Shown here piece after piece: positions 28,473-37,571 of a DNA stretch of 64,000 nt. A program made the position numbers and the translations under genes. How positions within the stretch are numbered: position 1 is the stretch's first letter; the number at the start of each line of letters is the position of its first letter. The notes under the pieces were generated by a model. The model was not told where the DNA came from, did no database searches, and worked only from the letters and a program-made list of their open reading frames with translations. This stretch comes from Francisella philomiragia subsp. philomiragia ATCC 25015. Lineage in GTDB: Bacteria; Pseudomonadota; Gammaproteobacteria; Francisellales; Francisellaceae. The DNA is taken from positions 234,619 through 298,618 of the forward strand of contig NZ_DS999316.1 of the NCBI RefSeq assembly GCF_000156715.1, read 5' to 3'.

Positions 28473-29588
28473 TTACTGTCTTTCTAAACCAACAACAGCT
28501 GACATATCTATGATCTGTTTGATTTCATTCGGAGATGTTACTTTTAGCCCAGAATCTTGCTCAGCTGGCGGGATATCATAGAAGTTCATCGCATTTAGAT
28601 CATAAGTAACATAACCGTTATCTATATTCATAGCATAAACTCCTACAGGACCTGTGCCTTGATATACAGCATTATCTTTATATGCTACAGTTAGATTCTT
28701 GAGATCTTTAATAGTTGTCCATAGTGTCATAGATTTCTCATAAGGTGGTACAGAAGCATTGGCAATTATTGATGCTGCATGAAATATAGCTTCTCTATTA
28801 GATTTTGGCTCAAGCATCAGTTCAGATAATATATAAGATCTAACAAATCTTGCAGCTGCACTAAAATCTCCAGGTAGTCCAACTAATTGAGCTACTTCTG
28901 GACGAGAACTTGAAATTGTATCAGCATAATTAATAACTCTATCACTAAATTTAGGATTACTATTATTTACTGATGGTTGTAGTAGTGATTTATATTCTTC
29001 GATATTGCTTAGATGCCATTCGTAAGTAGGTGCATTAGTTAAGACATTACCAGCATTTTTATGAATGTACATTTTACCATCAATAAACTCTATCACAGCA
29101 CTGTTGCCATTAGCATCTCTTAGACACATGTGAAGAGGAATATTTTTTATATATATGCCATCTTTTAACTTTACAGCACTATTCACTATCTGACACTCAG
29201 ATATTAATTTAAGAGCATCTGCTACATCTTTTGCCATAGCTAACAAAAAATTACCTAACTCATACACCGCTAGTGCAGGCCTATTATCATTATCATCATA
29301 ACTTGGATATACCGTACCATCTAAATACAAGATACTATATGAAAAGCCTTGAGTGTTTAAACCATCTGTTACATAACTCTCAAATCCTAATCTACAAAAG
29401 TAACCATATTTTGAAGTCCACTTAGCGATTCTGCTTTCAGGAATTTTATCAGCATCTATTACAACATCTGTTACATTTTCAATACCGACATAACCCCAAC
29501 CATTTTTAAAGGCAATATTTATTGGAAAATCCATAGATCTTGCTTCGATTTTGTATTGATTTTTATTTATAAAAACATTAGTACACAT
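28473..29588 (-). CDS. Linear amide C-N hydrolase (choloylglycine hydrolase / penicillin V acylase family)
   Basis: A 371-residue Ntn hydrolase. The start is set at ATG 29588 because it yields Met-Cys-Thr-Asn, putting the nucleophilic Cys at residue 2 where it becomes N-terminal after Met removal; an upstream in-frame TTG would bury it. AAAGGT lies ahead as ribosome binding site. Further family features are EARSMDFPIN (Arg/Asp after the first strand), FSYSILYLDGTVYP, AVIEFIDGKMYIHKN and VLTNAPTYEWHLSN. It cleaves an amide bond in bile-salt-like, N-acyl or beta-lactam-like substrates; the actual substrate is unknown. No signal peptide is present. Confidence 0.85.
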   Translation of the reverse strand: MCTNVFINKNQYKIEARSMDFPINIAFKNGWGYVGIENVTDVVIDADKIPESRIAKWTSKYGYFCRLGFESYVTDGLNTQGFSYSILYLDGTVYPSYDDNDNRPALAVYELGNFLLAMAKDVADALKLISECQIVNSAVKLKDGIYIKNIPLHMCLRDANGNSAVIEFIDGKMYIHKNAGNVLTNAPTYEWHLSNIEEYKSLLQPSVNNSNPKFSDRVINYADTISSSRPEVAQLVGLPGDFSAAARFVRSYILSELMLEPKSNREAIFHAASIIANASVPPYEKSMTLWTTIKDLKNLTVAYKDNAVYQGTGPVGVYAMNIDNGYVTYDLNAMNFYDIPPAEQDSGLKVTSPNEIKQIIDMSAVVGLERQ

Positions 29589-29666
29589 ATTAATCTTACC
29601 TTTCAAATTTCATTGCTGGTGCTATACTTACAATATTAATACTACATTATTTTGGAATATAAGAGA

Positions 29667-29918
29667 ATGACTCAAGAGTTTAATAAGATTGTTTTGTACC
29701 GAATGGTAACACCAGAAAAAACTTGTCCGTATGGTTTAAAAGCAAAAGCGTTATTTGAAGAAAAGGGGTGGTGTTTTGAAGACCATATTTTAAAAACTAG
29801 AGCTGAAACAGATGCTTTTAAACATAAGTATAATTTAGAAACTACACCTTTAATATTTATTGATGATAAACAAATTGGTGGTTATAGTGATTTGCTTGAG
29901 TTCTTAGGTCAGAAATGA
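29667..29918 (+). CDS. Glutaredoxin with a CPYG (monothiol-type) active site
   Basis: An 83-residue glutaredoxin; ATG at 29667 is chosen over an upstream TTG. The active site reads TCPYGLKAKALFEEKG, i.e. Cys20-Pro-Tyr-Gly, so the second cysteine of the usual CPYC is missing. TTPLIFIDDKQIGGYSDL is the glutathione-binding TxP/GG block. Such single-Cys forms work by glutathione-dependent monothiol exchange. It may serve the 1-Cys peroxiredoxin elsewhere in the window (inference). The stop overlaps the next start (ATGA). Confidence 0.85.
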   Translation: MTQEFNKIVLYRMVTPEKTCPYGLKAKALFEEKGWCFEDHILKTRAETDAFKHKYNLETTPLIFIDDKQIGGYSDLLEFLGQK

Positions 29919-30364
29919 ATCAGCAGTTAAAATACTTTGTTTTGTCAACTAAGGTATTACCTGAACATATCGATCCAAATAATCATCTTAATAATATTGT
30001 CTATCTTCAATGGATGCAGGATGTGGCTATTGAGCATGTCAAGGCTAATAAGGTTTTTGACTTAACGGAGTCTCAAGGACTTACATGGTTTGCTAAGAAG
30101 CATACTATAGAGTATCTATCTCAAGGATTCTTAGGTGATGATATCGCTGTAGTTACGTGGGTAGAGAGTATTACTAAAATTTCTACATTTAGAAAATATC
30201 ATATTTATAGAAAGTCAGATAAAGCTCTACTGTGTAAAGCAGATACACTGTGGGTAATGATAAATGCTCAGAAGGGCAGACCTGCAAAAATCCCAACAGA
30301 ACTGGTTGAAATATTTGATAAGTATAATGATTTTGAGATTGATAATATTGAGAGCTTAATTTAA
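29915..30364 (+). CDS. Acyl-CoA thioesterase, 4HBT hot-dog family
   Basis: A 149-residue hot-dog thioesterase. The active-site strand and helix EHIDPNNHLNNIVYLQWMQD carries the Asp near the N-terminus of the central helix, as in 4-hydroxybenzoyl-CoA and FadM-type thioesterases. TWFAKKHTIEYLSQGFLGDDIAVVTWV and the LWVMINAQKGRPAKIP C-terminal strand complete the fold. It hydrolyses acyl-CoA or acyl-ACP thioesters in the cytoplasm; chain preference is unknown. It is translationally coupled to the glutaredoxin by a four-base overlap. Confidence 0.85.
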   Translation: MNQQLKYFVLSTKVLPEHIDPNNHLNNIVYLQWMQDVAIEHVKANKVFDLTESQGLTWFAKKHTIEYLSQGFLGDDIAVVTWVESITKISTFRKYHIYRKSDKALLCKADTLWVMINAQKGRPAKIPTELVEIFDKYNDFEIDNIESLI

Positions 30365-30377
30365 GTAGGGTTCTAAA

Positions 30378-30731
30378 CTATTTTTTATTATTTTTAATAA
30401 CCTCAACTGGACCGTGATCATCACAATGATTACCATGAGGATGATGTAATCTACCATCAACAATATAGTCTATGTGATCACCATGTGGTACTGCTTCATG
30501 ACCACAATCCGGACCATGTACGTGATCACAGCATTCATCTTTGATTGGTTTACATTCATCAGGATTCTTAGTTGTGACATCTAGAGTATGTTCATCATAA
30601 TGCCCATTATGTTCATGATGAAGGTGACCATCGTGTAGATAGTCGTAATGATCGCCATGTTTGATTTTTGTATGACCGCAGTTATCTTGGTGTTTATGTT
30701 CGTGGTTTTGATGTGTTTTACATTTGCTCAT
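30378..30731 (-). CDS. Histidine-rich, internally duplicated metal-binding protein
   Basis: A 117-residue soluble protein with about one quarter histidine plus several cysteines. It contains two related units: CGHTKIKHGDHYDYLHDGHL with HH after it (residues about 18-39) and CGHEAVPHGDHIDYIVDGRL with HHPHGNHCDD (about 75-104). Such His/Cys clusters suggest binding or buffering of Zn, Ni or Cu. There is no signal peptide or membrane segment. I have no functional name for it. AGGAGAAG is a strong ribosome binding site. It is monocistronic, with the RNA methyltransferase ending about 30 bases upstream. Confidence 0.7.
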   Translation of the reverse strand: MSKCKTHQNHEHKHQDNCGHTKIKHGDHYDYLHDGHLHHEHNGHYDEHTLDVTTKNPDECKPIKDECCDHVHGPDCGHEAVPHGDHIDYIVDGRLHHPHGNHCDDHGPVEVIKNNKK

Positions 30732-30759
30732 GGCACTTCTCCTCTTTAGTTTTGTACAT

Positions 30760-31518
30760 TTATTTTAGCATTTTTTGCCTTAGACCCTCAAATAAATATA
30801 TCGTAGCCGCTTGAGCTACATTTAAAGATTCAATATTACTTAGAGTAGGAATCATTGTCTTTTCACCTACTGAAAAGTCCTCTATACCATTGGCTTCTTC
30901 TCCAAAGACTAAGACACTGTTACTCAACTTAAATTCTTTAGAATAACAAGAAACTCCCTCATGTGGTGTTGTCAGCCAAATTTTTCGTTCTTTTAGTGTG
31001 GGGTAATTCCTTACAGCGCTTAGATTTTCAAAATATCTGAATTTCAGACTAAATTGTGCACCCATACCAGCTCTTATAGCTTTGGGGTTAAAAGGATCTA
31101 CAGTACCATTTATAAGTACAATCTCTGTCAAACCAACTGCTATAGCAGTTCTCAATATAGTACCAATATTACCAGGATCTTGTATTCTATCTAGCACTAG
31201 TATGAAATCATCTTTAAATTCAAAATCAGATGATGTATCTTTTTTCTTGGCTAAGATTAGCACTCCTTGAGAGTTTTGTGTTTGTGTCAATTCATTAAGA
31301 TCTTTTTCAGAGAGAATATATTTTTTATCTACAGGGTAGCTAATGTTATCAGTGTTTTCTGTTGTCAATAGTGCAATCAAGTCTTCTTTAGGTAATCTTG
31401 ATAAGGCTTCATCACAGCATCTTAATCCTTCTATAACATAGTAGATAGATTTTTTTCTACCTTGAGGTGAGTGAAGCTTCTTTATTTCTTTGATTAATTT
31501 TTGACTTAGATTTTTCAT
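30760..31518 (-). CDS. TrmH/SpoU-family rRNA or tRNA methyltransferase (RlmB-like)
   Basis: A 252-residue SPOUT enzyme. The N-terminal 90 residues are the RNA-binding substrate domain; the knotted catalytic part has LVLDRIQDPGNIGTILRTA (motif 1), GTVDPFNPKAIRAGMGAQFSL (motif 2) and SNIESLNVAQAATIYLFE (motif 3). It transfers methyl from SAM to a ribose 2'-OH. It resembles RlmB and the 'TrmH family' group about equally, so the target nucleotide is not assigned. It is divergent from the BCCT transporter gene. Confidence 0.88.
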   Translation of the reverse strand: MKNLSQKLIKEIKKLHSPQGRKKSIYYVIEGLRCCDEALSRLPKEDLIALLTTENTDNISYPVDKKYILSEKDLNELTQTQNSQGVLILAKKKDTSSDFEFKDDFILVLDRIQDPGNIGTILRTAIAVGLTEIVLINGTVDPFNPKAIRAGMGAQFSLKFRYFENLSAVRNYPTLKERKIWLTTPHEGVSCYSKEFKLSNSVLVFGEEANGIEDFSVGEKTMIPTLSNIESLNVAQAATIYLFEGLRQKMLK

Positions 31519-31655
31519 TAAGCTATTAGCTATAATATTTTGCTAGATATTGTATGTTTTTTAGTACTTAGAATAAATAGTTACGGTATGTATTTTTGAT
31601 ATAGGTAGCTATAAATGTTAAGGTAATACAACTGTTATCAAAAAATAGGAATATT

Positions 31656-33602
31656 ATGCAACGAGAAAAAGGTGCTTATGCTCCAGTTTTTTATCCTGCT
31701 ATTATTTTAGCTATTGTCCTGTCATTGTCAGGAATTTTTTATCCGAATCAATTTGCTAGTCATATCCAAAATCTACAAAATTTAATTCTAGAAAAATTTG
31801 GTTGGGCTTATATATTGGCAATGAGTGTTTTTTTATGTTTATGTTTGATCCTAATGTTCAGTCGCTTTGGCGATATCAAGTTAGGTCAAGAACATGATTT
31901 ACCTGAGTACTCTAATATTTCATGGTTTGCTATGCTGTTTGCAGCGGGTATGGGAATTGGTTTGATGTTTTATGGAGTAGCAGAACCATTGAAGCATTTT
32001 TTAGCTCCTCCTAATATGTCTTCAGATGAGTTAGTACTTGTTAAAGAAGCTATGAATACCACATTTTTCCACTGGGGTATAGAAGCATGGTCAGTATATG
32101 CAATTGTAGGTTTATCATTAGCATATTTTGCTTATAGACATGATTTACCTTTATTACCTCGATCGGTACTTTATCCAATATTAGGCAGACATATATATGG
32201 TCCCTTAGGTCATGCTATTGATGTTTTTGCAGTACTAGGAACATTGTTTGGTGTAGCAACATCTCTAGGATTTGGTGCAATGCAGGTGAGTGCGGGGATG
32301 AGCTTTTTGACAGGTTTACCAGATACTGTAAATATGCAAGTTATTTATATCGTAGTTATAGTCGCATTAGCAACAATATCTGTAGGATTAGGACTTGAAA
32401 AAGGCATTAAGGCACTAAGTAATTTTAATATTATATTGGCAGTATTATTACTAGTTTTTATACTATTGTTGGGTAATTCATCAGTATTGGTACGCGATTA
32501 TATTCAAAATATTGGTTACTATTTAAGTACTATAGTAAATCAGACCTTTAATTTGTATGCTTACAATCAAGAAAATCAAGAATGGCTAAAAAGTTGGACA
32601 TTATTTTATTGGGGATGGTGGATAGCTTGGTCGCCATTTGTCGGAATGTTTATTGCTAAAGTATCTAGAGGTAGAACAATCCGCCAGTTTACTATAGGTG
32701 TATTGTTTATCCCTGTTGGGTTTACATTTTTATGGATGACAGTCTTTGGCAATTCTGCTATTGAAATAGCTATGAGTGGTAATGGTGAAGCTCTTATTAA
32801 TGCTGCAAATAATAATATACCTGTAGCATTGTTTGAATTTTTACAACATTTTCCATTCTCAACACTATTATCAGTTTTGGCAGTATTTTTAATAGTGACA
32901 TTTTTTGTAACATCTGCTGATAGTGGAGCCTTAGTTATAGATATTTTAGCTACAGGTAATGCCAAACAATCAATAACATTACAGCGTATTGCTTGGTCAG
33001 TACTTAGCGGTTTACTTGCAATATCATTAATTTTAGCAGGTGGTTTACAAGCTTTACAATCAGCTACTATAATTAGTGCTTTTCCATTGTTGTTTATTTT
33101 ATTTTTGATGTGTGTTTCACTAATTAAATCTTTAAGATTAGATTATCTAAGGCTTAAAAGTATTGAGACACATTCAACTGTTGTTCAATTTGCAAAAGCA
33201 AACACATCTTGGCAGAAAAGATTAGAAGCTATTGCTCATAAACCATCAAAAGATCAGGCTATAGAGTTTTTACAAAAAGATGTTACAACAGCTATAATTG
33301 AGGTTGCAACTGAAATGGGAAAAAATGGTATTAATACAGAAGTGATTAAAGACCATGATCATATACAACTAGCTATTTCAATAGAAGGTAATGAAGATTT
33401 TATATATAGTGTGATGCTAAGATCATATCAGTCAAAATTAGGTAATTATAATAGGGTAGAAGTACTTCTAAGTCATGGAGGTCAGTATTATGATATTATG
33501 GGGTATTCAAAAGACCAAGTCATTGCAGATATTGTCAACCAATATGATAAGCATTTGCACTATTTGCACCTAGTTGTTGCAGATAAGGATATTGTTAATT
33601 AA
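31656..33602 (+). CDS. BCCT family betaine/carnitine/choline transporter
   Basis: A 648-residue inner-membrane transporter with twelve membrane helices, and a cytoplasmic C-terminal tail of about 130 residues. The signature WWIAWSPFVGMFIAKVSRGR is diagnostic, as is FAAGMGIGLMFYGVAEPL near the N-terminus. The long tail, with ATEMGKNGINTEV, is typical of osmoregulated choline/betaine carriers such as BetT, where it senses ionic strength. It imports a quaternary ammonium compatible solute, with Na+ or H+. Its 3' end overlaps the tspO-like gene on the opposite strand by eight bases. Confidence 0.9.
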   Translation: MQREKGAYAPVFYPAIILAIVLSLSGIFYPNQFASHIQNLQNLILEKFGWAYILAMSVFLCLCLILMFSRFGDIKLGQEHDLPEYSNISWFAMLFAAGMGIGLMFYGVAEPLKHFLAPPNMSSDELVLVKEAMNTTFFHWGIEAWSVYAIVGLSLAYFAYRHDLPLLPRSVLYPILGRHIYGPLGHAIDVFAVLGTLFGVATSLGFGAMQVSAGMSFLTGLPDTVNMQVIYIVVIVALATISVGLGLEKGIKALSNFNIILAVLLLVFILLLGNSSVLVRDYIQNIGYYLSTIVNQTFNLYAYNQENQEWLKSWTLFYWGWWIAWSPFVGMFIAKVSRGRTIRQFTIGVLFIPVGFTFLWMTVFGNSAIEIAMSGNGEALINAANNNIPVALFEFLQHFPFSTLLSVLAVFLIVTFFVTSADSGALVIDILATGNAKQSITLQRIAWSVLSGLLAISLILAGGLQALQSATIISAFPLLFILFLMCVSLIKSLRLDYLRLKSIETHSTVVQFAKANTSWQKRLEAIAHKPSKDQAIEFLQKDVTTAIIEVATEMGKNGINTEVIKDHDHIQLAISIEGNEDFIYSVMLRSYQSKLGNYNRVEVLLSHGGQYYDIMGYSKDQVIADIVNQYDKHLHYLHLVVADKDIVN

Positions 33603-34074
33603 GCATCGCATAGTTAAGATTAAGTATCCATGCAAAACCTACCCATAAAAGATATGGTATAAGCAAATATCCAGCAACTTTATTTATATCCATAAATATT
33701 TTAAGATTCCATGCAATAAATATCCATAAAATAGAAATTTCTAAAAGAGCTAAATCAATATTATGCCAGCAAAAAAATATAAAGCTCCATAAGAAGTTTA
33801 AACCTAGCTGTATTGCGTAGATAATAAATACCTTTTCTCTAAGAGCTTTTTGTTTGAATACTAGCCATCCAGATATTGCAATCATAATATACAAAACCGT
33901 CCAAACTGGAGCAAATATCCAGTTAGGTGGAGCAAAAAAGGGATATTTTAGTTTTGCAAACCATGTTGGAATACTTGTTGCGGTTAAAGCCCCAACAGAC
34001 ATACCTATACCCAAAATAACTATTATGAATACAGCGAGTGAGATGTAGTCTTTATTTTTTATATTACAATTCAT
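33595..34074 (-). CDS. tspO: TspO/MBR family tryptophan-rich sensory protein
   Basis: A 159-residue protein with five predicted membrane helices and many Trp residues. Family motifs are TSIPTWFAKLKYPFFAPPNW, FAPVWTVLYIMIAISGWLV and LNFLWSFIFFCWHNIDLALLE. Bacterial TspO binds porphyrins and is tied to heme and stress metabolism. The full length is typical. It converges with the BCCT gene, overlapping at the 3' end by eight bases, and is followed on the other side by the divergent MsrBA gene. Confidence 0.9.
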   Translation of the reverse strand: MNCNIKNKDYISLAVFIIVILGIGMSVGALTATSIPTWFAKLKYPFFAPPNWIFAPVWTVLYIMIAISGWLVFKQKALREKVFIIYAIQLGLNFLWSFIFFCWHNIDLALLEISILWIFIAWNLKIFMDINKVAGYLLIPYLLWVGFAWILNLNYAMLN

Positions 34075-34201
34075 ACCAATTTCTCCAATATTGTGCTAAA
34101 AAATAGCTTTTAATATCATATAAATATTGTAGATTAGAATATACATTTTTTTGAGTTTATATGATAATTATTAACAATATTTAACAGCTAGGAATATTTT
34201 A

Positions 34202-35056
34202 ATGTTAAAAACGAAGAGCTTAACATCACATCAATACGAGATAATAATTAACAAAGATACAGAGCATCCTTTTACAGGTAGATACAATGATATAGATCAA
34301 AAGGGTACATATATCTGTCGTAATTGCGGTACGCCGTTATTCAAGGCTGATAGCAAATTCATCTCAACTTGCGGTTGGCCAAGTTATGATATTCATATTG
34401 ATAATAATGTAAAACAATTACCCGATGCTGATGGCAGAAGGACAGAAATTCTATGTAATAATTGTGATGGCCATCTTGGACATATATTTCATGGAGAAGG
34501 ATATACTAAGTTAAATACACGTTACTGTGTGAATTCAGCATCTGTAGATTTTGTACCAGTAGAAAGTCTGGGAGAAACAGAAGAGATTATTGTAGCTGCA
34601 GGATGTTTTTGGGGTGTAGAATATTACATGAAAAAACTGGATGGAGTTGTATTTGCAGAATCTGGATATTGTGGTGGAGATCAGCCAAACCCTGATTATA
34701 GAAAAGTTTGTGCAGGGAATACTGGATATTTAGAAGTTGTTAGAATAATTGTTGAGAAGAAAAAAATATCTTTAGAAGAAGTTTTAAAATATTTCTTTGA
34801 AATACACGATTTTGAGCAGGTTGATGGCCAAGGTCCAGATATTGGCGAGCAATATAAATCGGCTATATTTTATTATGATGATAAACAAAAACAGATTGCA
34901 GAAGATATAAAATCTGAACTTAGTGATAAAGGCTACAAGGTAGCTACAGATATTAGAGAGGCTAAACCTTATTATGTAGCGGAAGACTATCATCTAGACT
35001 ACTATATGAAGAAAGGGACACTGCCATATTGTCATACTCGTAAAAAAATATTTTAA
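34202..35056 (+). CDS. msrBA: Fused methionine sulfoxide reductase MsrB-MsrA
   Basis: A 284-residue fusion. MsrB (residues 1 to about 120) has zinc Cys39/Cys42 and Cys85/Cys88 and catalytic Cys109 in NTRYCVNSASVDF; MsrA (about 127 to 284) has the catalytic motif AAGCFWGVEYY (Cys135) and QVDGQGPDIGEQYKSAIFYY. The B-then-A order is the reverse of the Neisseria PilB and some Gram-positive arrangements. It repairs both R and S methionine sulfoxide diastereomers in the cytoplasm; no signal peptide is present. It fits the oxidative-defence theme of this window. Confidence 0.93.
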   Translation: MLKTKSLTSHQYEIIINKDTEHPFTGRYNDIDQKGTYICRNCGTPLFKADSKFISTCGWPSYDIHIDNNVKQLPDADGRRTEILCNNCDGHLGHIFHGEGYTKLNTRYCVNSASVDFVPVESLGETEEIIVAAGCFWGVEYYMKKLDGVVFAESGYCGGDQPNPDYRKVCAGNTGYLEVVRIIVEKKKISLEEVLKYFFEIHDFEQVDGQGPDIGEQYKSAIFYYDDKQKQIAEDIKSELSDKGYKVATDIREAKPYYVAEDYHLDYYMKKGTLPYCHTRKKIF

Positions 35057-35075
35057 ATCAAATTATTACACATCT

Positions 35076-36269
35076 TTAATTGGCGAAAAGTCTATTTTTA
35101 ATACCCATGAATATGACAACTGAAATTACTATAAATGCTAATTGTTGAACAGGGATACCGACCATTAGCTTTGATATTGATAGAAAACTTAAGAAAAAAC
35201 CCGCCAAAGCAGCAACCATAAATTTAACTAGTCTAATTATCGCATTGCCAGCAGCATAACCTTCTTTGAGAATATCAAGGGCTTTTGATGTTGTTATAAT
35301 ATTCACTAGTGCAAAACAGCCTGTTGCTAGAGCGTTTAATACAATAAATATATAAATATCATTCAAGAAATATGAGTTTAATATATTAAGTAATATTACT
35401 ATTATAGCCAAGTAATAACCAATAATAATAAGCTCTCTTTGATTATGTGCGGTCTGTTTTCTTTTGATAAAGTTACCAGCAAAGATTATGCCAAACATAT
35501 TTAATGCAAACAATATACAGTATTGAGTATACCCAAGATGAAAATATTCAATAATTAGATTTGATGATGTGCTAATAAAACTAAACAATGCACCAAAACA
35601 TAGGGCTCCAGTCAGAGCTGCGATGACAAATGGTAAGTTAGCCATATGAATGAGATATACCTTAAAGCTTCTAGCTAAGCTCTTAGAACGTTTATGTATA
35701 GGATGAGTTTCTGGCATAACAATTGTAATAACCAACAAAATAACACCATAAATAGTTAAGAAATGGAAAATATCTTGCCATCTTCCAGTTGTGTAAATAA
35801 TAATACTGCCTATTATAGGTGCAACTATTGGCGCAATCATAAATATCATAACCATTGTTGCTACAGTTTTTACTAACCTTTGACCTCTATAGCAGTCTTT
35901 TAGTATGGCCATAGCCGCAACAGACGCTGGAGAGTCTCCAAGACCTTGTAAGAATCTCATTAATATCAAAGTATCAAAGCTATGTGTAAATGAGCATAAG
36001 ATAGTACTTACTATATAAATAAGCATACCAATAATAAGTATTTTTTTACGACCAAAACTATCTGATAATGCACCCCAAAAAAACATACCTACACCAAAAC
36101 CTATAAAGTATGTAGATATAGTAATAGCGAGCTTATTTACATCAACATTAAAGAAACTACCAATATTACCAAAAGCAGGAATATAAGCATCTATAGCAAA
36201 GGGTGGTAGTGCCACAAAGATTACAACAAAGAAAACAAGATATTTGCTACCTTTTCTAATTTGAAACAT
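35076..36269 (-). CDS. MFS drug-resistance transporter, Bcr/CflA type
   Basis: A 397-residue permease with twelve membrane segments. The Bcr/CflA hallmarks are FVALPPFAIDAYIPAFGNI in helix 1, GMFFWGALSDSFGRKKILI (MFS motif A) and RFLQGLGDSPASVAAMAILK (motif C region with the QG pattern). It is expected to export small hydrophobic or antibiotic-like compounds; the substrate is not predictable. It lies about 110 bases downstream of fipB on the same strand and converges with msrBA (19-base gap). Confidence 0.88.
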   Translation of the reverse strand: MFQIRKGSKYLVFFVVIFVALPPFAIDAYIPAFGNIGSFFNVDVNKLAITISTYFIGFGVGMFFWGALSDSFGRKKILIIGMLIYIVSTILCSFTHSFDTLILMRFLQGLGDSPASVAAMAILKDCYRGQRLVKTVATMVMIFMIAPIVAPIIGSIIIYTTGRWQDIFHFLTIYGVILLVITIVMPETHPIHKRSKSLARSFKVYLIHMANLPFVIAALTGALCFGALFSFISTSSNLIIEYFHLGYTQYCILFALNMFGIIFAGNFIKRKQTAHNQRELIIIGYYLAIIVILLNILNSYFLNDIYIFIVLNALATGCFALVNIITTSKALDILKEGYAAGNAIIRLVKFMVAALAGFFLSFLSISKLMVGIPVQQLAFIVISVVIFMGIKNRLFAN

Positions 36270-36383
36270 AAGAATTATAGTGATTAATTTTGATGATATA
36301 TTTTAACAGATAAAGTCGCTAATATTTAGTAGTTAAATATCATGATTAGGAATAGAAGTAATATAAAGAATATGTAAGATTAA

Positions 36384-37553
36384 TTATGCCTCAATATCAT
36401 CTTTATTATTAGATTGATCTGCTGTTATTGAGCTACCAGAATCTGTTACTGGAGATTCTGTTACATTTGATTGAGCTTGAGTATCATTTACTGCAGCAGT
36501 AGCAGTAGCAGTAGCAGTAGCAGTAGCAGTAGCAGTAGGGGTTGTAACTACTGTAGTATTGTTTGTAGCAGTTACAGTTTTTGGAGCTGTTTTAGCTTTA
36601 TCTATCGCAGATTGGATATTATCAGCATCTGTATAACCACCTATTACAGTTGTATTATCAGCATTAGCATTGACAGCTGGAGCAATCACTAAGAATGGCG
36701 TACCTTGAATACCTAGATTTTCAAAACCTAGTTTTAAAGTATCTCTTAGATGATCAGCAATTTTATCATCTTTGATAGCCTTTTTAACTTTAGTTAAATC
36801 AGCTCCACATTGAACTGCAACCTTATCAATAGTAGAGTCTTTTAGTTTACCCTCATCTTCACCTGTAGCGAAGATACCATTATGATACTTAACATAAGCA
36901 TCTGTACCATATAATTTATATATTGCAGTACCTACTTCAGCAGCATATTCAGAGGCAGGAGCTCTTTCACCAAATATAGGGAATTCCGCAAAAACTACTT
37001 GTACGTTACTGTTATCTTGCATTACTTTTTCAATTTGTGGAGCAAGTTTTGAGCAGTACATACACTGATAATCAAAGAACTCATATACAACTACTTCTGG
37101 ATCTTTTACATCAGATTTAGGTGTAAGATCAGAGCCATAAATGCTATCTTTAACTTTTAGGAAGCTAGAAACTCTTTCCTCACTCATTTTCTGTTGTACT
37201 TTATTACGTAGATTATCCATGTTTTTTGCTATTTCTTCTGGAGATATAGCTGGTTTTTTTGCATTTAAAGCGTCAGAAAAACCTTCAATAATTTTATCAT
37301 TGTTTAGATTGTATGATTTTACATTTTTATCAGCTTCGATAGTTGCACCCATGCCATAACCAATAGTATAGCTAGCATTTTTTGTAACAGCATCAGTACC
37401 TTGCACAACCGGAGCTGTAGTAGCTACAGAAGATCCGGAATTTGTAGCAACATCCTTAGCCGACTTATCTTTACTTGAACTATCTGAACATGCAACCAAG
37501 CTTGTTGCAATTGCAGCAACGGCCAAAGCCTTTAATAATTTCTTTTTAGTCAT
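36384..37553 (-). CDS. fipB: FipB: DsbA-like disulfide oxidoreductase/isomerase lipoprotein with FKBP_N domain
   Basis: A 389-residue lipoprotein. The lipobox SLVAC gives Cys22; a Mip-type FKBP_N dimerisation helix region covers about residues 59-128 (YTIGYGMGATIEADKNV); then the DsbA domain follows, with EFFDYQCMYCSKLAP (CxxC at 164/167) and the cis-Pro loop QGTPFLVIA. This is the domain order of Francisella FipB, a virulence-linked oxidoreductase/isomerase. The last 60 residues are low-complexity: a Thr-Ala dipeptide repeat (about 340-354) followed by an acidic Ser/Asp tail, longer than I recall for F. tularensis FipB. It follows fipA by 18 bases and is co-transcribed. Confidence 0.9.
   Translation of the reverse strand: MTKKKLLKALAVAAIATSLVACSDSSSKDKSAKDVATNSGSSVATTAPVVQGTDAVTKNASYTIGYGMGATIEADKNVKSYNLNNDKIIEGFSDALNAKKPAISPEEIAKNMDNLRNKVQQKMSEERVSSFLKVKDSIYGSDLTPKSDVKDPEVVVYEFFDYQCMYCSKLAPQIEKVMQDNSNVQVVFAEFPIFGERAPASEYAAEVGTAIYKLYGTDAYVKYHNGIFATGEDEGKLKDSTIDKVAVQCGADLTKVKKAIKDDKIADHLRDTLKLGFENLGIQGTPFLVIAPAVNANADNTTVIGGYTDADNIQSAIDKAKTAPKTVTATNNTTVVTTPTATATATATATATAAVNDTQAQSNVTESPVTDSGSSITADQSNNKDDIEA
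36495..36536 (-). repeat. Hexanucleotide repeat in the fipB C-terminal tail
   Basis: Seven copies of AGCAGT on the plus strand (ACTGCT on the coding strand) encode a Thr-Ala run in the FipB tail. The six-base unit allows length change without frameshift. Confidence 0.9.
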
Positions 37554-37571
37554 TATAATTAGCTCCCTTAA

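Noticed and set aside
36471-36692. Plus-strand Ser-rich open frame
   Set aside because: Antisense shadow of the hexamer repeat and tail of fipB; no ribosome binding site and no family resemblance.
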